DNA of 64,000 nt, from NCBI GenBank assembly GCA_963548155.1, contig CAUUTP010000002.1, forward strand, positions 14,375 to 78,374, read 5' to 3'. The translations under genes and the position numbers were made by a program. Shown here in pieces: positions 55,174 through 64,000 of this stretch (position 1 is its first letter; each line of letters opens with the position of its first letter). The stretch comes from Eikenella sp963548155 (lineage in GTDB: Bacteria; Pseudomonadota; Gammaproteobacteria; Burkholderiales; Neisseriaceae). The notes beneath the pieces were generated by a model. That model did not search any database. It saw only the letters and a list, made by a program, of their open reading frames with translations, and was not told the origin of the DNA.

Positions 55174-55216
55174 AATCCAAGTATTTCTTATTTATTAAGA
55201 TTAACAAGGAGAAGTA

Positions 55217-56218
55217 ATGGGCGTCTATCGCTGTAACCATTGTAAACAACTAGGAGAACATCCTGCACAGGAAGGTGCCGTATGCCAAAAATGCGGGCAG
55301 CCCGTTATCGTTTACGATACCGTGTATTTCATCAGCCAGCTAATTAACCGATACGCTGCTGTTATGCGTGAATTAAATGCGTTGAAAGAGCAGGAAAGCG
55401 AACAGGTTTCTAATTCAGCAGATGAGGCCACACAATCAAGTGATACCAATCCACTATACGGCATTAAATTGTCGGATACTGAAGTTCTAAGTACTGCACA
55501 ACAGCATTTAGGATTGGCGCAATGGTTCGCTGACAAACAAATTACCCCAAACTTCGACTATTCCGCCGTGGACATGAGCGGCTACTACGATGAAGCTGCC
55601 GAACGTATTGGTAAGTATTACAACGTATTCAAAGACATTATCGGCAGAATTGCTTGGTCATACCGCAATAGCCACAGCGGGCTGAATTTGGATTTGAAAA
55701 AATACTCGCAAAAAGACGCCCAACAAATTAACACCCTCTGCCGCGAGTTTTATAGCAACACCCTATTCTCCCGTTATTCTTATCAAAAACAAGATAAACT
55801 CATTCATTTGAAGCTACAAAGTGCCGCACCTGTCCGCCAATTTTTTAGTGGTGAATGGCTGGAATGGTACGCACTCTGGCAGATATTGAAAGAAGCCAAG
55901 CAACGGGGGAAAACTTATTCTTTCTCTTGCGCCAGAAGCTTAGAAATTCGTTTCGCCAATGAAGACCTGCATGAACTAGATGTCGTCTTTCTACCTACTG
56001 GCAAGCAGCCTTTGGTAATCGAATGCAAAACTGGTGAATATCGTCGCGATTTGGATAAATACCTTACCCTACGCAAACGTCTGAATATTCCTGCCGAAAA
56101 CTTTATCTTACTGGTTACCGACATAGACGAAACACAGGCCAAGGCTTTCAGCAGTATGTATGAATTAACATTCCTGACCCTGCCCATGCTACCTGAACAC
56201 ATTAAGGTGCTAATGTAG
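55217..56218 (+). CDS. Zinc-ribbon protein with PD-(D/E)xK nuclease-like domain
   Basis: 333 residues. The N-terminus is a four-cysteine zinc ribbon (C6, C9, C23, C26). The middle is helical. The C-terminal domain has D255 in ELDVVFL and E269-x-K271 in VIECKTGEY, the spacing of PD-(D/E)xK nucleases, and resembles the nuclease half of Card1/DUF1887 proteins without a CARF domain that I can see. It lies between purM and purA, is less GC-rich than both, and has AAGGAG before the ATG. A defence or DNA-repair nuclease is plausible; not established. Confidence 0.65.
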   Translation: MGVYRCNHCKQLGEHPAQEGAVCQKCGQPVIVYDTVYFISQLINRYAAVMRELNALKEQESEQVSNSADEATQSSDTNPLYGIKLSDTEVLSTAQQHLGLAQWFADKQITPNFDYSAVDMSGYYDEAAERIGKYYNVFKDIIGRIAWSYRNSHSGLNLDLKKYSQKDAQQINTLCREFYSNTLFSRYSYQKQDKLIHLKLQSAAPVRQFFSGEWLEWYALWQILKEAKQRGKTYSFSCARSLEIRFANEDLHELDVVFLPTGKQPLVIECKTGEYRRDLDKYLTLRKRLNIPAENFILLVTDIDETQAKAFSSMYELTFLTLPMLPEHIKVLM

Positions 56219-56271
56219 GCAGAAGTTACAAAAAACCATTTCTACCAATTAACAAATAAAGGCAACACATT

Positions 56272-57573
56272 ATGGCAAAAAATATCGTAGTAATCGGCGC
56301 GCAATGGGGCGACGAGGGCAAAGGCAAAATCGTAGACTGGCTGGCCGAAGAGTGCGCCGGCGTGGTGCGTTTCCAAGGCGGCCACAATGCCGGGCATACG
56401 CTGGTGGTGAACGGCAAAAAAACCGTGCTGCGCCTGATTCCCAGCGGCATCCTGCATGAAAACCTGCATTGCTATATCGGCTCGGGCGTGGTGGTTTCCC
56501 CCGAAGCCCTGCTCGGCGAAATCGACGAGCTCACTGCTGCCGGCGTGAAGAACGTGGCTGGCCGGCTACACATCGCCCCCACCTGCCCGATGATTCTGCC
56601 CTACCACATTGCGCTCGATCATGCCCGCGAAGCCTCCAAAGGCGCTGGCAAAATCGGCACCACTGGCCGCGGCATCGGCCCGGCTTATGAAGACAAAGTA
56701 TCCCGTCGCGCCATCCGTTTGGGCGATTTGGCCGATGCCAAACTGTTGGCCGACAAACTGCGCGCCAATCTCGAAGTGTACAACGTGCAGCTGCAGCATC
56801 TGCACGGCGCCGAGCCCGTGCAGTTTGATGACGTAGTGGCCAAAATCAACGCCTTCAAAGAGCGTATTCTGCCGATGCTCGCCGACGTGTCGCGCAGCCT
56901 ACATGACACTATTCAACGCGGCGAACGCCTGCTGTTTGAAGGAGCACAAGGCACGCTGCTGGATATCGACTACGGCACTTATCCCTTTGTTACCTCGTCC
57001 AACTGTTTGGCAGGTGCTGCTTCCGCTGGTGCAGGCGTACCGCCGCAGGCTTTGGATTATGTGCTCGGCATTGTGAAAGCCTATACCACCCGTGTCGGCT
57101 CCGGCCCCTTCCCCACCGAACTGTTCGACGACACCGGCAAAGGCCTGGCCGAACGCGGCAACGAATTCGGCTCGGTTACCGGTCGTGCCCGCCGTTGCGG
57201 CTGGTTCGATGCTGCCGCTCTCAAACGTGCCATCCAAATCAACGGCATCAGCGGACTGTGTATCACCAAGCTCGATGTGATGGACGGCATCCCCGAGATC
57301 AAAATCTGTACCGGCTACACCCTGCCCGACGGCAGCACCACCGATATCCTGCCCTTCGGCAGCGATGCCGTGGCCGGCTGCACCCCTATCTACGAAACCT
57401 TACCCGGCTGGACAGAATCCACCTTCGGCGTGCAAAGTTTTGATCAGCTGCCGGAAAACGCCAAAGGCTACCTGAAACGTATAGAAGAGGTGTGCGGCGC
57501 ACCCATCGCCATCGTCTCCACCGGCCCCGACCGCGTGGAAACCATCGTGCTGCAGCATCCGTTTACTAATTAA
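56272..57573 (+). CDS. purA: Adenylosuccinate synthetase
   Basis: 433 residues with the GTP-binding GDEGKGK (residues 13-19), FQGGHNAGHT, GTTGRGIGPAYEDK and the QGTLLDIDYGTYPFVTSSN stretch. It joins IMP and aspartate to adenylosuccinate. Full length. The DUS terminator at 57,596 follows. Confidence 0.97.
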   Translation: MAKNIVVIGAQWGDEGKGKIVDWLAEECAGVVRFQGGHNAGHTLVVNGKKTVLRLIPSGILHENLHCYIGSGVVVSPEALLGEIDELTAAGVKNVAGRLHIAPTCPMILPYHIALDHAREASKGAGKIGTTGRGIGPAYEDKVSRRAIRLGDLADAKLLADKLRANLEVYNVQLQHLHGAEPVQFDDVVAKINAFKERILPMLADVSRSLHDTIQRGERLLFEGAQGTLLDIDYGTYPFVTSSNCLAGAASAGAGVPPQALDYVLGIVKAYTTRVGSGPFPTELFDDTGKGLAERGNEFGSVTGRARRCGWFDAAALKRAIQINGISGLCITKLDVMDGIPEIKICTGYTLPDGSTTDILPFGSDAVAGCTPIYETLPGWTESTFGVQSFDQLPENAKGYLKRIEEVCGAPIAIVSTGPDRVETIVLQHPFTN

Positions 57574-57595
57574 GCCGCTGCAACTGGATAAGAAA

Positions 57596-57628
57596 AGGCT
57601 ACCTGAAAGGTTTCAGGTAGCCTTTTTA
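57596..57628. terminator. Inverted eikDUS terminator after purA
   Basis: AGGCTACCTGAA (57596-57607) and TTCAGGTAGCCT (57612-57623), 4-nt loop, TTTTT. Confidence 0.85.
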
Positions 57629-57985
57629 TGTGGATAGATGAAGAAGGCTATGCTCTTATGGCCACCACCCCTGCTAATTAGTAGTTTATCTCCCACCATA
57701 TGAGAGTGGATAAACAGTACACAAAGCTGCAGAACAACAACGTTAGGTTTCAGGTAGTCTCTTCAGTGCACAAGGAAGATACAGAACAATTCCATGCGTA
57801 TACTGCAAGAGAAATACTACAAGGGGAGACTTAAATATATGCGTGATACTCACTATGCACATAATTTGCTATGTCTCAGTGAAGGCTACCTGAAAATACA
57901 AATGACTAGTTTAATTTCGGTGAAACCATATTTTCAGGTAGCCTTACTCTCCTGTATGCCAAGCAAATAGAAGAGTATAGACAAA
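57629..57985. other. Gene-free region between purA and the porin
   Basis: About 360 bp, AT-richer than its surroundings. It contains a DUS pair (57883-57894 and 57933-57944) and a diverged TTTCAGGTAGTCT near 57,748. I see no ORF with coding character. Confidence 0.5.
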
Positions 57986-58014
57986 GAAAAAGGCTTGCCG
58001 AAGCAAGCCTTTTT
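57986..58014 (-). terminator. Porin gene terminator
   Basis: AGGCTTGC (57991-57998) with GCAAGCCT (58003-58010), loop CGAA, and five A's to the left that become T's for leftward transcription. Confidence 0.85.
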
Positions 58015-58044
58015 ATCGGGTTACTAGACTAAGCTAGCCACAAA

Positions 58045-59076
58045 TTAGAATTTGTGTACCAAGCCGGTGCCTACGCCCCAGTTGTTAACGTTCTTAGCAT
58101 CAGAGTTGGCTTTTTCACGCAACCAACCTACAGATACCAAACCGGTAGTGCGACGAGAGAAGGCGTAGTCAGCACCAACGATGGCTTGCAGGTAGCGGCC
58201 ACCATCAGTAGCAGCGCTATCGCTCTTAGCACGACCGTAAGCTACGGTTACTTTCGGAGTAACGGCACCGAAAGTGTAAGCAGCAGACAGTTGAGCTTCT
58301 GTGGTTTTGCCGTTGAGTTCGGTGTTAGCAGCAACGTCAGCATCTGCGAGGAAGTCAGAGTTTACGTTCTTAGCGTACTGGATACCACCAGCAACATACA
58401 GGTTATTAGCCTCGTAACCTGCAGACAGGTTATGAGCGTGGCTGTCTTTCAGACCACCAGCAGCGGCAGTAGATTTGCGAGCGTATTCAACTGCGTAACG
58501 TGCAAAGAAACCACTGTTTTTGTAGCCCAGACCCAAACCGAATACCGGTTTGCCATCGTTAGTACGACCGCCGCGTACGTTAGTACCGGGAGCCATCTGG
58601 AATGAGAAGTCGAAACCAGCAAAGTCAGGAGACTGATAGTTCAAGCTAGTGCGACGAGCACCGAAACGGGTATAACGGGACAGACCCAAAGCCTCGTTGC
58701 TGTATTCCCAGTTGTCTTGGGCATCCAGGGCTTGTTTCAGCGGGGTGCTTACACGACCAACTTTAACGGTACCGAAGCCACCTTCCAAACCAACGAAGCT
58801 GTCGCGGTTGTTTACAAAGCTGCCGCCGTTCAAGCTGGCGTTGGATTCAACTTGCCAAATGGCTTTCAGGTTGCCACCCAGGTCTTCAGAACCTTTGAAG
58901 CCAACGTAGCTACCGTAGTCAACCACGCCCCAAGCGTTTCTTTCGCTCTTCAGCTGGGCGGAGGTGCCTTCACGAGTAAATTCCACACCGCCACGGATGG
59001 TACCGTACAGAATCACTTCTGCAGAAGCGGCAACCGGCAAGGAAACCAATGCTAATGCAATCAGGGTTTTTTTCAT
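58045..59076 (-). CDS. Neisserial-type trimeric porin
   Basis: 343 residues: signal peptide cleaved after ASA (residue 19), then EVILYGTIRGGVEF, the usual first strand, GFKGSEDLGGNLKAIWQ and GRVSTPLKQ, and a C-terminal phenylalanine (GVGTGLVHKF) needed for outer-membrane insertion. Sixteen-strand PorB-like general porin. AAAGGAATGCAGC precedes the start; high expression is expected. Confidence 0.93.
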   Translation of the reverse strand: MKKTLIALALVSLPVAASAEVILYGTIRGGVEFTREGTSAQLKSERNAWGVVDYGSYVGFKGSEDLGGNLKAIWQVESNASLNGGSFVNNRDSFVGLEGGFGTVKVGRVSTPLKQALDAQDNWEYSNEALGLSRYTRFGARRTSLNYQSPDFAGFDFSFQMAPGTNVRGGRTNDGKPVFGLGLGYKNSGFFARYAVEYARKSTAAAGGLKDSHAHNLSAGYEANNLYVAGGIQYAKNVNSDFLADADVAANTELNGKTTEAQLSAAYTFGAVTPKVTVAYGRAKSDSAATDGGRYLQAIVGADYAFSRRTTGLVSVGWLREKANSDAKNVNNWGVGTGLVHKF

Positions 59077-59187
59077 GCTGCATTCCTTTATCTATGTCTA
59101 AACTAAAAATACACACTTAAAAAAGAAACTTCGTCTTTCTTTATTTAAGCTCTCACGCAATCGCCGCATTAGCGATTTCATGACTGC

Positions 59188-59216
59188 AATATAATTGTTT
59201 GGCGGCAAAAAAACAA
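59188..59216 (-). promoter_or_regulatory. Porin promoter
   Basis: Minus-strand TTGTTT (plus 59211-59216), 17 bp, TATATT (plus 59188-59193). Transcription would start near 59,180, leaving a 100-nt leader. Confidence 0.6.
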
Positions 59217-59430
59217 ATCCAATCGCGGGCAAAACGGCAGATGCGGGCGAAATTGTATGCTTTATGCAACAATGTGGCGTCATGTTGGGGATGGATTTTA
59301 TGCCGCTTAAAAGCTGTTCAACAGGGAGTTTGCCCTAGCGGGCAATACGGCCTATCATCTTATAAATTATATTGTTCCGGCAGACTTGGAAAGCAACAGC
59401 CGGAGGTTTGCAACGAATATTTGAGAGCTT
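59217..59430. other. Intergenic region upstream of phoH
   Basis: No ORF of note. Probably holds the phoH promoter (TATAAAT-like TATAAATTATATT near 59,359) on the plus strand. Confidence 0.4.
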
Positions 59431-60396
59431 ATGAGCCACACTGTACACCTGAAATTTGAAGAGATAGACAACACCGTTTTGCAACGGCTGTGCGGACCAT
59501 TGGAAGAAAATTTGGAAAAACTGGGTAAGGCGCTGGAAGTGGAAATCGGGCGGCGGTTTGCTGAGTTTACCTTTATCGGCAACCATGCCCATGCGGCACG
59601 GAAGGCGCTTTTGAAGCTGGCCGAATTGGCCGAGCGGCGGGATTTGGACGATAACGATATTCAGCTTTCGGCAGTGGAAGCTAAAACGGCCGATGAAGCT
59701 TTTGTGCCGAAAAACGAGGCCGGGCATCAGTATTTCCTGCAAACGCGGCGCGGCAAGCTGGGCGGGCGCACACCGCGCCAAAACGGCTATATCCGCGCAC
59801 TGCTCAGCCACGATATTGTGTTCGGCCTAGGCCCGGCGGGTACAGGCAAAACTTATTTGGCTGTAGCGGCGGCAGTAGATGCCATGAGCAAGCACGAAGT
59901 GGAACGTATTGTGTTGGTGCGCCCCGCGGTGGAAGCAGGGGAGAAGCTCGGCTTTCTGCCGGGTGATTTGGCGCAGAAGGTAGACCCTTATCTGCGTCCG
60001 CTGTATGACGCGCTGTATGACTTGATGGGCTTCGACCGCGTTACCAAGCTGCTGGAACGCGGGCTGATTGAGATTGCCCCGCTGGCCTATATGCGCGGGC
60101 GCACGCTGAACGGCTCGTATGTGATTTTAGACGAGGCGCAGAACACCACGCCGGAACAGATGAAGATGTTTCTCACGCGTATCGGCTTCGGCGCCAAAGC
60201 AGCGATTACCGGCGACATCAGCCAAATCGACTTGCCGCGCAACATTAAATCCGGCCTGAAAGACGCGCGGGAAAAACTGCAAGGCATCGAGGGCATTTAT
60301 TTCCACACCTTTACCAGCGAAGACGTAGTACGCCATCCCTTGGTACAGAAAATTGTAGATGCCTACGATGCTGCGGATTCGGAGCGGGAAGAATAG
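59431..60396 (+). CDS. ybeZ: PhoH-like ATPase (YbeZ)
   Basis: 321 residues. Walker A GPAGTGKT (134-141), RPAVEAGEKLGFLPGDL and Walker B ILDEAQNTTPEQMKMFLTR define the PhoH family. In many bacteria the gene precedes ybeY and acts in rRNA processing, but here a LURP-one-like gene follows. The N-terminus has a KH-like domain (residues 1-70). Confidence 0.93.
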   Translation: MSHTVHLKFEEIDNTVLQRLCGPLEENLEKLGKALEVEIGRRFAEFTFIGNHAHAARKALLKLAELAERRDLDDNDIQLSAVEAKTADEAFVPKNEAGHQYFLQTRRGKLGGRTPRQNGYIRALLSHDIVFGLGPAGTGKTYLAVAAAVDAMSKHEVERIVLVRPAVEAGEKLGFLPGDLAQKVDPYLRPLYDALYDLMGFDRVTKLLERGLIEIAPLAYMRGRTLNGSYVILDEAQNTTPEQMKMFLTRIGFGAKAAITGDISQIDLPRNIKSGLKDAREKLQGIEGIYFHTFTSEDVVRHPLVQKIVDAYDAADSEREE

Positions 60397-60428
60397 CGTT
60401 TGCCACCTTGGTATCTTATATATACATT

Positions 60429-60468
60429 TTCAGGTAGCCTGTGAGCACACAGCTTGAGGCTACCTGAA
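60429..60468. repeat. Inverted eikDUS pair after ybeZ
   Basis: TTCAGGTAGCCT (60429-60440) and AGGCTACCTGAA (60457-60468). Confidence 0.75.
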
Positions 60469-60505
60469 ACTTATCTCCAATTTGGTTTCAACCTTTCAAG
60501 AAAGA

Positions 60506-61102
60506 ATGATGATGCAAAACCTGCAACTGCCGTTACATTTCCATTTCAAAATCTTCACGCCATCCAACGATTTCAGCGTGGTAGATGCCCGAGGCAGAGA
60601 AGTGGCCTACACGCGGCAGAAGATATTCAAGCTGAAGGAAGCCGTGGAGATTTTTAGCGATGCCTCACGCCGCACGCGGCTATACCGCATACAGGCCGAC
60701 CGCATCATCGATTTCAATGCCTGCTACCGGATTGTGAACGAAAACGGCGAGGAGCTCGGCTCGATACGGCGCAACGGCATACGCTCACTGTGGCGTATTT
60801 CCTACCAGATATACGATGCCGATAACCGACTGCTGTATGAAGTGCGCGAGAAAAACCCGTGGCTGGCCTTTTGGGATTCGCTGGTGGGCGAGATTCCGGT
60901 TGTGGGCATGCTGAGCGGTTATTTTCTCAACCCAAGTTTTGGGGTAACCGATGCAGCCGGGCAGGAAGCCTATCTGCTGAAAAAAGAGCCTTCACTGATG
61001 GAACGGCGCTTCAGTCTGCACAAAACCGACACGGCCGCGCATGATGAATTGGTTACGCTGTCGCTGATGATGTTGATGCTGCTGGAGCGGGCGAAGGGAT
61101 AG
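60506..61102 (+). CDS. LURP-one-like (tubby C-terminal-like) protein
   Basis: 198 residues starting at one of three consecutive ATGs (60506). The repeated beta-strand pattern VVDARGREVAYTRQKIFKLK ... RIVNENGEELGSIRRNGIRS ... QIYDADNRLLYEVREKN fits the LURP-one/tubby-like fold. No signal peptide. Function unknown; homologues are described as membrane-lipid-associated in other phyla. Confidence 0.65.
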   Translation: MMMQNLQLPLHFHFKIFTPSNDFSVVDARGREVAYTRQKIFKLKEAVEIFSDASRRTRLYRIQADRIIDFNACYRIVNENGEELGSIRRNGIRSLWRISYQIYDADNRLLYEVREKNPWLAFWDSLVGEIPVVGMLSGYFLNPSFGVTDAAGQEAYLLKKEPSLMERRFSLHKTDTAAHDELVTLSLMMLMLLERAKG

Positions 61103-61293
61103 ACCTAGGAAGCGGACACCGCTTGAAAATCTGAAGGAAGACAAGTTTCTGAAGAGCTAAAACGCAACCTCAACAAAGTTAAAACGTAGCACCATAAAAT
61201 TCTCATGCAACAAAAGCGTCAGGTAGTTCTTTTACTGCTCGACGCTTTTGTTTTCAGGTAGCCTTTAATCTTTAATACGGATCAGCCTCGTTG
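61103..61293. other. Intergenic region
   Basis: Holds one eikDUS (TTCAGGTAGCCT, 61253-61264) and an inverted repeat AAAAGCGTC/GACGCTTTTG (about 61,212 and 61,241) that, with the DUS, could terminate both flanking convergent genes. Confidence 0.5.
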
Positions 61294-61914
61294 CTACACC
61301 AGCCCCTGCTCTTCCAAAAATGCTTTCAGCAATTCGGCAAATTTGCGGTAGCCCTCGTCGTTGGCGTGGACTTGGTCGGATTTCAAATCCTTATCGCCGA
61401 GGATTTCCGACCATGCTCCGCCCAATAGGGGGATTCGGTATTGCTCGGCTATTTCCTGGTAGAGCGGGTGGTCGCTGAGATTGCCGAATAGCGCGCCAGT
61501 GGTGAAATGAGGGATGGCTACCAGCACAGCGGGGACGTTGGCGGCCTGCACGGTTTGGATGATTTTGCCGATGTTGGCACGGGTGGTGCTTTCAGGCAGT
61601 TTGCGCAGAAAGTCGTTGCCGCCGATGCTGATGATGACGAGCTTAGGTTGTTGCTGCATAAGCCCGGGCAGGCGGGCAAGGGCATCGGCGGTGGTGTCGC
61701 CGGATACGCCGCCGTTGATGACTTTCCAACCGGTGAGCCCGGCCAGCTGCACGGGATAGGCAGCAGCAGGGGCGGCGCCGTAGCCATAGGTGAGGGAATC
61801 TCCCAAGGCGAGCACGGTGCTGCCTTTGGGGAGGGCTTGGGCACGGTTGCGACGTTTACCGCAAGCGGCCAGGGTGAGGATGGCGCTGCTGATGAGAAAT
61901 TGGCGTCTGTTCAT
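61294..61914 (-). CDS. GDSL/SGNH esterase lipoprotein
   Basis: 206 residues. The lipobox LAAC (Cys18) follows a signal with RRQ. Catalytic blocks: GDSLTYG (Ser40), GGVSGDT, IGGNDFL and DQVHAND (Asp and His). This is the TesA/arylesterase group of SGNH hydrolases, probably acting in the periplasm on acyl esters. Confidence 0.88.
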   Translation of the reverse strand: MNRRQFLISSAILTLAACGKRRNRAQALPKGSTVLALGDSLTYGYGAAPAAAYPVQLAGLTGWKVINGGVSGDTTADALARLPGLMQQQPKLVIISIGGNDFLRKLPESTTRANIGKIIQTVQAANVPAVLVAIPHFTTGALFGNLSDHPLYQEIAEQYRIPLLGGAWSEILGDKDLKSDQVHANDEGYRKFAELLKAFLEEQGLV

Positions 61915-62000
61915 GAGTGTGCGGTTTTCAGGTAGCCTTTGGCAGGCGGAAATGGAAACAGCCTGAAAGCATTGCAGCTTTCAGGCTGTTGTTTGGCGGA

Positions 62001-62387
62001 TTAGGCGATTTCGGCGGCGTATTGTTCAGCGTTCATCAGGTCGTCTAAGTCGGCAGGATTGGCCGGCTTGATGCGGAAGAACCAGCCTTCGCCGTAGGGA
62101 TCGCTGTTTACGGTTTCGGGCGCGTCGGGCAGGCCTTCGTTTACGGCCACGACTTCGCCGGCAATCGGGGCGTACACATCGGAAGCGGCTTTCACTGATT
62201 CCACTGCACCGGCTTGATCTTCGGCAGCAAGCGAGGCGCCTACTTCGGGCAGTTCAACGAATACGATGTCGCCCAAAAGCTCTTGTGCGTGGTGGGTGAC
62301 GCCCACGGTTACGCTACCGTCGGCTTCGGCGCGCAGCCATTCGTGGCTGGAAACATATTTGAGTTCGGCGGGAATGTTGTTGCTCAT
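62001..62387 (-). CDS. gcvH: Glycine cleavage system H protein
   Basis: 128 residues with the lipoyl-carrying lysine K66 in AVESVKAASD, and the N-terminal YVSSHEWLRAEADGSV. It shuttles the aminomethyl group between P, T and L proteins. It lies near gcvT, separated by a lipoprotein gene. Confidence 0.96.
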   Translation of the reverse strand: MSNNIPAELKYVSSHEWLRAEADGSVTVGVTHHAQELLGDIVFVELPEVGASLAAEDQAGAVESVKAASDVYAPIAGEVVAVNEGLPDAPETVNSDPYGEGWFFRIKPANPADLDDLMNAEQYAAEIA

Positions 62388-62598
62388 GGTTTTTTCTCCG
62401 TAATTAGAAGGTGGGCTGACGTAAGGTCATTCACATTATACAGGTTTTGCCTGTATCGGGTTTGCGCTGACGCAAGGCTACCTGAAACTGGGTAGCTTGC
62501 GCAGGGCAAATTCATGGCATGTGCTAAATGGCTTGTTGTTTTTTCGGCTTCGCAGACACTCAACTTCCTGCAGAAGCCTCGCTTTCAGGTAGCCCGCA

Positions 62599-63426
62599 CT
62601 ATTGCTGAGGCGGAGTTAACGCTCTTTGCAATGCTTGCTGCCTTTCGGACGGCCAGCTGGCGGTATATTTTTCCACCAGCGCTTTAATCTGCGGATATTG
62701 CTTCATGTTCGAGCCGAGCGACCAGCGGGCGGCACCATAGGTTAGGATTTTTTCAGCATCTTGCTTGGTGGGGTTGGCTGGCTTTTCATCAAGCAGCTTA
62801 ACATTATCAGCCACATAATCGACGATGCGGTACACGTATTCAGGCTGGCCGGTAGCATAGAAGCTTGCCCAGTAGATGTCGAGAGTTACCGGCGCGAGAT
62901 TCAAGCGTAAGAAGCTTTCTGCGGTCAATGTGGGAGTGGACAATACTTCTTGATATTCAGGCGGAAGATCAAGCTGGCTGAGACACTTTCTGCTATCCGG
63001 CGTGCCGGAGAGTTGGAATATCAGAATAAGTTGGTTGTTCGGATGCTGCTGCCGCAATTCTTGGCACCAAGCCATGGTTTGATCCGGATGTGTTGCCAAG
63101 ATTTGCGCCGCCCAAACAGATAGGTTATTGAATGGACCGGGCTTGGCTCCGGGCGTGGTCATCATTTGATCGTTCAGACCTTGATGGAGAATGGCCAGCG
63201 CGCGCTTTAAACCGGGATCGGGAGTTTGATAATACACGGGAACGGCATCGTGCCACGACCCCTCAAGCACCACGGGTGCGGAAACGGTTTGCACTTGGGT
63301 AGGTGCTTCGGCAACAGAAGCAGCAGGAATAGAGGCAACTGTCGGAGTAGGATGGTTATCTTGTGGCGAACAAGCATTTAAACCGATAGCTGCCAACAGA
63401 AGGGGAGTCAGCTGGAGTTTGTACAT
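62599..63426 (-). CDS. Hypothetical lipoprotein
   Basis: 275 residues: signal peptide ending in lipobox LNAC (Cys19), a P/T/V-rich linker, and a helical soluble domain (about 70-275) with WAAQILATHPDQTMAWCQEL. No named family. It lies between gcvT and gcvH in the same orientation, but with its own 5' gap. Confidence 0.7.
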   Translation of the reverse strand: MYKLQLTPLLLAAIGLNACSPQDNHPTPTVASIPAASVAEAPTQVQTVSAPVVLEGSWHDAVPVYYQTPDPGLKRALAILHQGLNDQMMTTPGAKPGPFNNLSVWAAQILATHPDQTMAWCQELRQQHPNNQLILIFQLSGTPDSRKCLSQLDLPPEYQEVLSTPTLTAESFLRLNLAPVTLDIYWASFYATGQPEYVYRIVDYVADNVKLLDEKPANPTKQDAEKILTYGAARWSLGSNMKQYPQIKALVEKYTASWPSERQQALQRALTPPQQ

Positions 63427-63526
63427 ATTGAATTCTTTGATAAAAGGGCAAAATAGTTTTTTAGCTTTGTAGAAACTTTGCCCACACCTTATGTAGACTT
63501 CTTTTGAACTACATCAAAGCTTTGTT

Positions 63527-63570
63527 TTCAGGTAGCCTGCATGCCCGATTGATGCAACAGGCTACCTGAA
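63527..63570. repeat. Inverted eikDUS pair after gcvT
   Basis: TTCAGGTAGCCT (63527-63538) and AGGCTACCTGAA (63559-63570), 14 bp past the gcvT stop; probably contributes to termination. Confidence 0.7.
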
Positions 63571-63583
63571 AACCTAAACGCAC

Positions 63584-64000
63584 TTAATCAAACTGCTTCT
63601 GGCCGTTGCGCACGAAGGGCAGTTTCAATACGCGCACATCCACTTCTTTACCGCGAACCACCACTTTGGCGGTATCGCCTTCAAAGTTTTTCGGCACGCG
63701 GGCGATGGCGATGGATTGCTTGAGGCTGGGCGAGAACACGCCGCTGGTGGTGATGCCTTTGCCTTCGGGGGTGATCACTTCCATGTGTTCGCGCAGCACG
63801 CCGCCTTTGGCCAAGAGCAGGCCGACTTGTTTCACGCTCACACCTTTTTCTTTCAGAGCCACCAGCGGAGCTTTGCCGACGAAATTGCGGGCTTCGTCTT
63901 TCAAATCTACTGTCCAGGCCATGCCGGCTTCGAGCGGGCTGGTGTCGTCATCCATATCGTTGCCGTAGAGGTTCATACCGGCTTCCATGCGCAGGGTGTC
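63584..64000 (-). CDS. gcvT: Glycine cleavage system T protein (aminomethyltransferase), C-terminal part
   Basis: The last 138 codons of GcvT; the gene continues past the window edge. DTLRMEAGMNLYGNDMD, the SPLEAGMAWTVDLKDEARNF stretch and the C-terminal barrel (VEVITPEGKGITTSGVFSP-like) are family hallmarks. It transfers the methylene group to tetrahydrofolate. Confidence 0.95.
   Translation of the reverse strand, partial: DTLRMEAGMNLYGNDMDDDTSPLEAGMAWTVDLKDEARNFVGKAPLVALKEKGVSVKQVGLLLAKGGVLREHMEVITPEGKGITTSGVFSPSLKQSIAIARVPKNFEGDTAKVVVRGKEVDVRVLKLPFVRNGQKQFD

Noticed and set aside
1..64000. CRISPR arrays, retron or diversity-generating retroelements, insertion sequences
   Set aside because: I saw no regularly spaced repeat array, reverse transcriptase or transposase. 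The only regular repeats are the 21-bp iterons and the fibre heptads.

Overview
The window looks like a Neisseriaceae chromosome, most likely Eikenella. The right third is dotted with the 12-mer AGGCTACCTGAA and its inverse, which I recognise as the Eikenella dialect of the DNA uptake sequence (DUS). The housekeeping genes (purM, purA, ispA, gcvH, gcvT, phoH) and a neisserial-type porin fit this. The assignment rests on motif recognition, not on a database search.

Positions 1 to about 45,960 are a nearly complete lambda-like (siphovirus) prophage whose left end lies outside the window. From left to right: a leftward operon (N4-type DNA methyltransferase running off the edge, SNF2-like helicase, Gp157, SSB, ERF recombinase, small genes); a second leftward operon (YbcO-like nuclease, DUF1367, RusA, helicase-loader candidate, replication initiator with a likely origin inside it, cro-like gene); and a rightward S24 repressor. 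Both leftward promoters and the repressor promoter carry copies of the same 15-bp palindrome, so one repressor can be read as controlling the whole early region. Then come accessory genes (DUF3800 protein), a candidate small RNA, tRNA-Arg(CCG) and tRNA-Gly(TCC), a PAPS-reductase-like protein with a partner, and two tiny arginine-rich peptides.

The late genes run rightward from 18.2 kb: terminase, portal, a MuF head protein fused to a phosphoribosyltransferase-like domain, scaffold, capsid, connectors, tail tube, frameshifted tail chaperones, M, L, K, I and J homologues, fibres, lysis genes with nested Rz/Rz1, and a Fic AMPylator inserted in the lysis cassette. The tape-measure gene is not in its usual place between the chaperones and M. 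It sits about 14 kb further on, behind a KilA-N antirepressor with a C4-like RNA leader, at the extreme right of the prophage. No integrase is visible in the window.

From 46 kb the DNA is host chromosome: an unknown coiled protein, a DASS-family anion transporter, ispA-xseB, an NhaD-type antiporter, a nitroreductase, a TIGR01777 epimerase, purM, a zinc-ribbon PD-(D/E)xK nuclease-like gene wedged between purM and purA, a porin, phoH, a LURP-one-like protein, a GDSL lipoprotein, gcvH, a lipoprotein and the end of gcvT. Many intergenic regions hold DUS pairs in inverted orientation that double as terminators. The prophage itself carries a mixture of DUS dialects.
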